Assembly (NCBI GenBank): GCA_012931725.1
Contig: CM022947.1
Location: forward strand, 23,921,697 to 23,985,696
Direction of reading: 5' to 3'
From: Litsea cubeba
Taxonomy: Eukaryota > Streptophyta > Magnoliopsida > Laurales > Lauraceae
DNA length: 64,000 nt
In this document: positions 62,480-64,000 of the stretch, in pieces
How the letters are laid out: each line of letters starts with the position of its first letter
How positions within the stretch are numbered: position 1 is the first letter of the stretch
Notes under the pieces: model-generated
Database searches by the model: none
Told to the model about the DNA's origin: nothing
Seen by the model: only the letters and a program-made list of their open reading frames with translations
Made by a program: the position numbers and the translations under genes

Positions 62480-63820
62480 CTTTTTTCTCTCCCTTTTTTG
62501 GGCTCCCAATAACTGTAAAATCCAAAAAAAAAAAAAATCATTCAACCAGCACCATAGTTTACATGGAAAAAAAATTAAAATCATGAAAAAAAAATAGGTG
62601 ATTGGAACTTGGAAGGCCATCTTCATAGCCGGCCCAACGTATTCATGACAAAAAAAAAAAAAAAAAAAAAACCATTAAACTTATATTTATAAGAGAATAG
62701 TAAAAAAAAAGTCAGAAAACTGACAGCCATCTGTATTCCAATGGGGCCACAAATTGATTAGAAAAATTGAAAAAGAGAGAATTGGCAATAATAACCATGA
62801 GCCCTTGATGGATTTCTTAATGGGCCTCAAAGGTTTTTTTTTTTAGAAAGTTAGGCCTCACATATTCTTGAAAAAAAAAAAACTCTATTGGAAGATCATC
62901 TACACATTAGGCCCAATGTATTCATGAAAAAAAATATAACTTTTGGAAGAGAAAAAAAGACAGGAGATATAGAGAAAAACTGTCTGCAAATAAAAAAAAT
63001 AAAAAAAAAACTGAAATAAGGCCCCAGCTCATTCATCCGACTGTGATCCATCAGTGGGCCCTGAGTTTTGAGTAGATGCATTGTATTATGTGGATCCCAT
63101 CCCACTAATGAATCCACTGCAAAAATCATTCCAGAATTCCAGCCATCGTATAGAAAAAATTCACTGGTGGGCCCCACTGGTGGATGAATAAAATCGATGA
63201 TGGCATAACTATTCCAATGATTCGATGATGCCCAACTGGTGAAATGCTTTCGATGAGCCCCACTGAATAATAAAAAAGAAAAAAAAAGTGTTGAGACTGA
63301 CTTCTTCGAGAACGATCGATAAAGGAAGAAGAAGAAAAAATATATACGATACACACTTGTTTTCACTGTGCTGTTCTTTGCTCTGCTTCTCGCTCGGTCG
63401 CTGCTCCTCGCTGGCTTTGTCGCGGTCGCTGCTCCTCGCCAGCTGGTCAGTTGCTACTCCTCGCTGGCTGGTCGGTCACTGCTGGTTCTCGCTTCTGCTT
63501 CTTGCTCATTGGAGCAGAGTAAGGGTCTGTCACTGAGAAAAGGGATCTCTCTCTAGAGTGGAGTGTTTGCACGGTGGAGAGGAGGGTTGTCTCAAAAACT
63601 TCTGCTGGTGAAGCCTTAATTGCAAGCAGAGGTGAAGACGAAACCCAACCTTCTTGCGATGAGTTTCTCCTCTTTGTTTTTGATATTTGTTTCTCTTAGT
63701 CTTAAGGTATTTTGTTTCTTCTTTTTAGCCTGCAAAAACGATGCCGTAAAAGCCACAAATAAAAAGCTATTGAATATACATTTTTTTTTAGATGTTAGAC
63801 TCCTCGTCTTCCCGCCTTTG
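62480..63820. other. 5' non-coding region of the hAT element
   Basis: The region is rich in A-runs (62525, 62650, 62708, 62930) with no transposase similarity. At 63385-63500 is a GC-richer stretch with reiterated TCGCTGCTCCTCGC and CTGGCTGGTCGGT words that could be promoter-proximal or UTR sequence of the transposase. That is inference. The open frames here have no recognised domain. Confidence 0.4.
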
Positions 63821-63829
63821 AAAAATAAG

Positions 63830-63972
63830 ACGATACGTGCAATATGATGTGATAGGGGTATCGAATCAACCGATATTTTTCTGATTGTGATTTATTCATG
63901 TGATTTGAATCGTTGGATGTCCAATAATACGATACAATTCGTATCGTGTATTGCACGATTTTGACAACTATG
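63830..63972. repeat. Right subterminal repeat region of the hAT element
   Basis: The words CGATACGTGCAATATG, GGTATCG, TACGATACAATTCGTATCGT and ATTGCACGATTTTGAC repeat GATACG/CGTATC in both orientations up to the terminus at 63972. Plant hAT transposases bind short subterminal repeats, and these are candidates. Confidence 0.65.
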
Positions 63973-64000
63973 GTTGGGACAAAACTTTGATGATGATGAT

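Larger units (their letters stand above)
52407..63972 (-). mobile_element. hAT DNA transposon, 11.6 kb including nested insertions
   Basis: Left terminus CATGATTTTGAAAATC and right terminus (complement) CATAGTTGTCAAAATC match at 12 of 16 bases. They are flanked by GTAGGGAC (52399-52406) and GTTGGGAC (63973-63980), seven of eight identical. On the minus strand it carries a broken hAT transposase gene. Subterminal right DNA has reiterated GATACG/CGTATCG words. Without the nested LINE (6645 bp plus duplication), MITE (487 bp) and L1 scrap (about 90 bp) the element would be about 4.3 kb, normal for autonomous plant hAT elements. It is the likely enzyme source for related MITEs in the window, now inactive. 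Confidence 0.78.

Noticed and set aside
48258..64000. Search for the PIAL exon encoding the rest of the SP-RING
   Set aside because: No segment encoding the expected Cys/His zinc ligands or the PSWRCP-type motif was seen. The next exon must lie beyond the window.

Overview
This window reads as nuclear DNA of a seed plant, most likely a woody angiosperm with a large, repeat-filled genome. It has GT-AG introns, plant-type Ty1/copia and Ty3/gypsy retrotransposons, TRIMs, L1 LINEs, a tRNA-derived SINE, hAT transposons and Tourist-like MITEs. Long introns packed with repeats are reminiscent of magnoliid-type genomes, but nothing here fixes the species. I see no tRNA or rRNA gene, CRISPR array, prokaryotic gene or organelle insert.

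One host gene dominates. On the + strand, 12658 to at least 48257 holds the first 12 coding exons (911 bp, 303 complete codons) of a PIAL1/PIAL2-like E4 SUMO ligase. All reading phases join across GT-AG introns. The last exon in view enters the SP-RING zinc-binding domain, so the zinc ligands and the C-terminal half must lie beyond base 64000. Introns 5, 6, 8, 9 and 10 are compact (96 to 722 bp). Introns 2, 3, 4, 7, 11 and 12 are swollen by transposons to between 2.3 and more than 15.7 kb.

Layout. 1-6839: degraded retrotransposon sequence, with a Ty3/gypsy leader, gag and protease joined to a Ty1/copia reverse transcriptase fragment. 6840-10361: probable solo LTR of 3.5 kb. 10660-11400: AT-rich minisatellite. 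11690-12016: stranded fragment of a FRA3-type inositol polyphosphate 5-phosphatase gene. 12200-12657: likely promoter and 5' UTR of the PIAL gene. Intron 2: copia LTR remnant, Tourist-like MITE and a 3.5-kb solo LTR with perfect 5-bp target duplication. Intron 3: LTR remnant and a hAT-type MITE. Intron 4: microsatellites, MITEs, tandem duplications and a complete, recently inserted copia element (32287-38293) carrying a 313-bp TRIM. Intron 7: a second TRIM and a hAT-like MITE with internal repeats. Intron 11: antisense L1 remnant. Intron 12: an old copia remnant that received a SINE, several MITEs and an 11.6-kb hAT transposon. That hAT element was in turn hit by a 6.6-kb L1 LINE, which carries two further MITEs.

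Two relationships stand out. The TRIM in the copia element shares about 140 bp of primer-binding and leader sequence with that same copia element, which suggests a parasite and helper pair. Second, the hAT element and many of the small elements have related termini (CAT-type or CTATGATG-type), 8-bp target duplications and subterminal DNA made of reiterated short palindromic words. They look like one hAT-driven population that has repeatedly invaded this gene.
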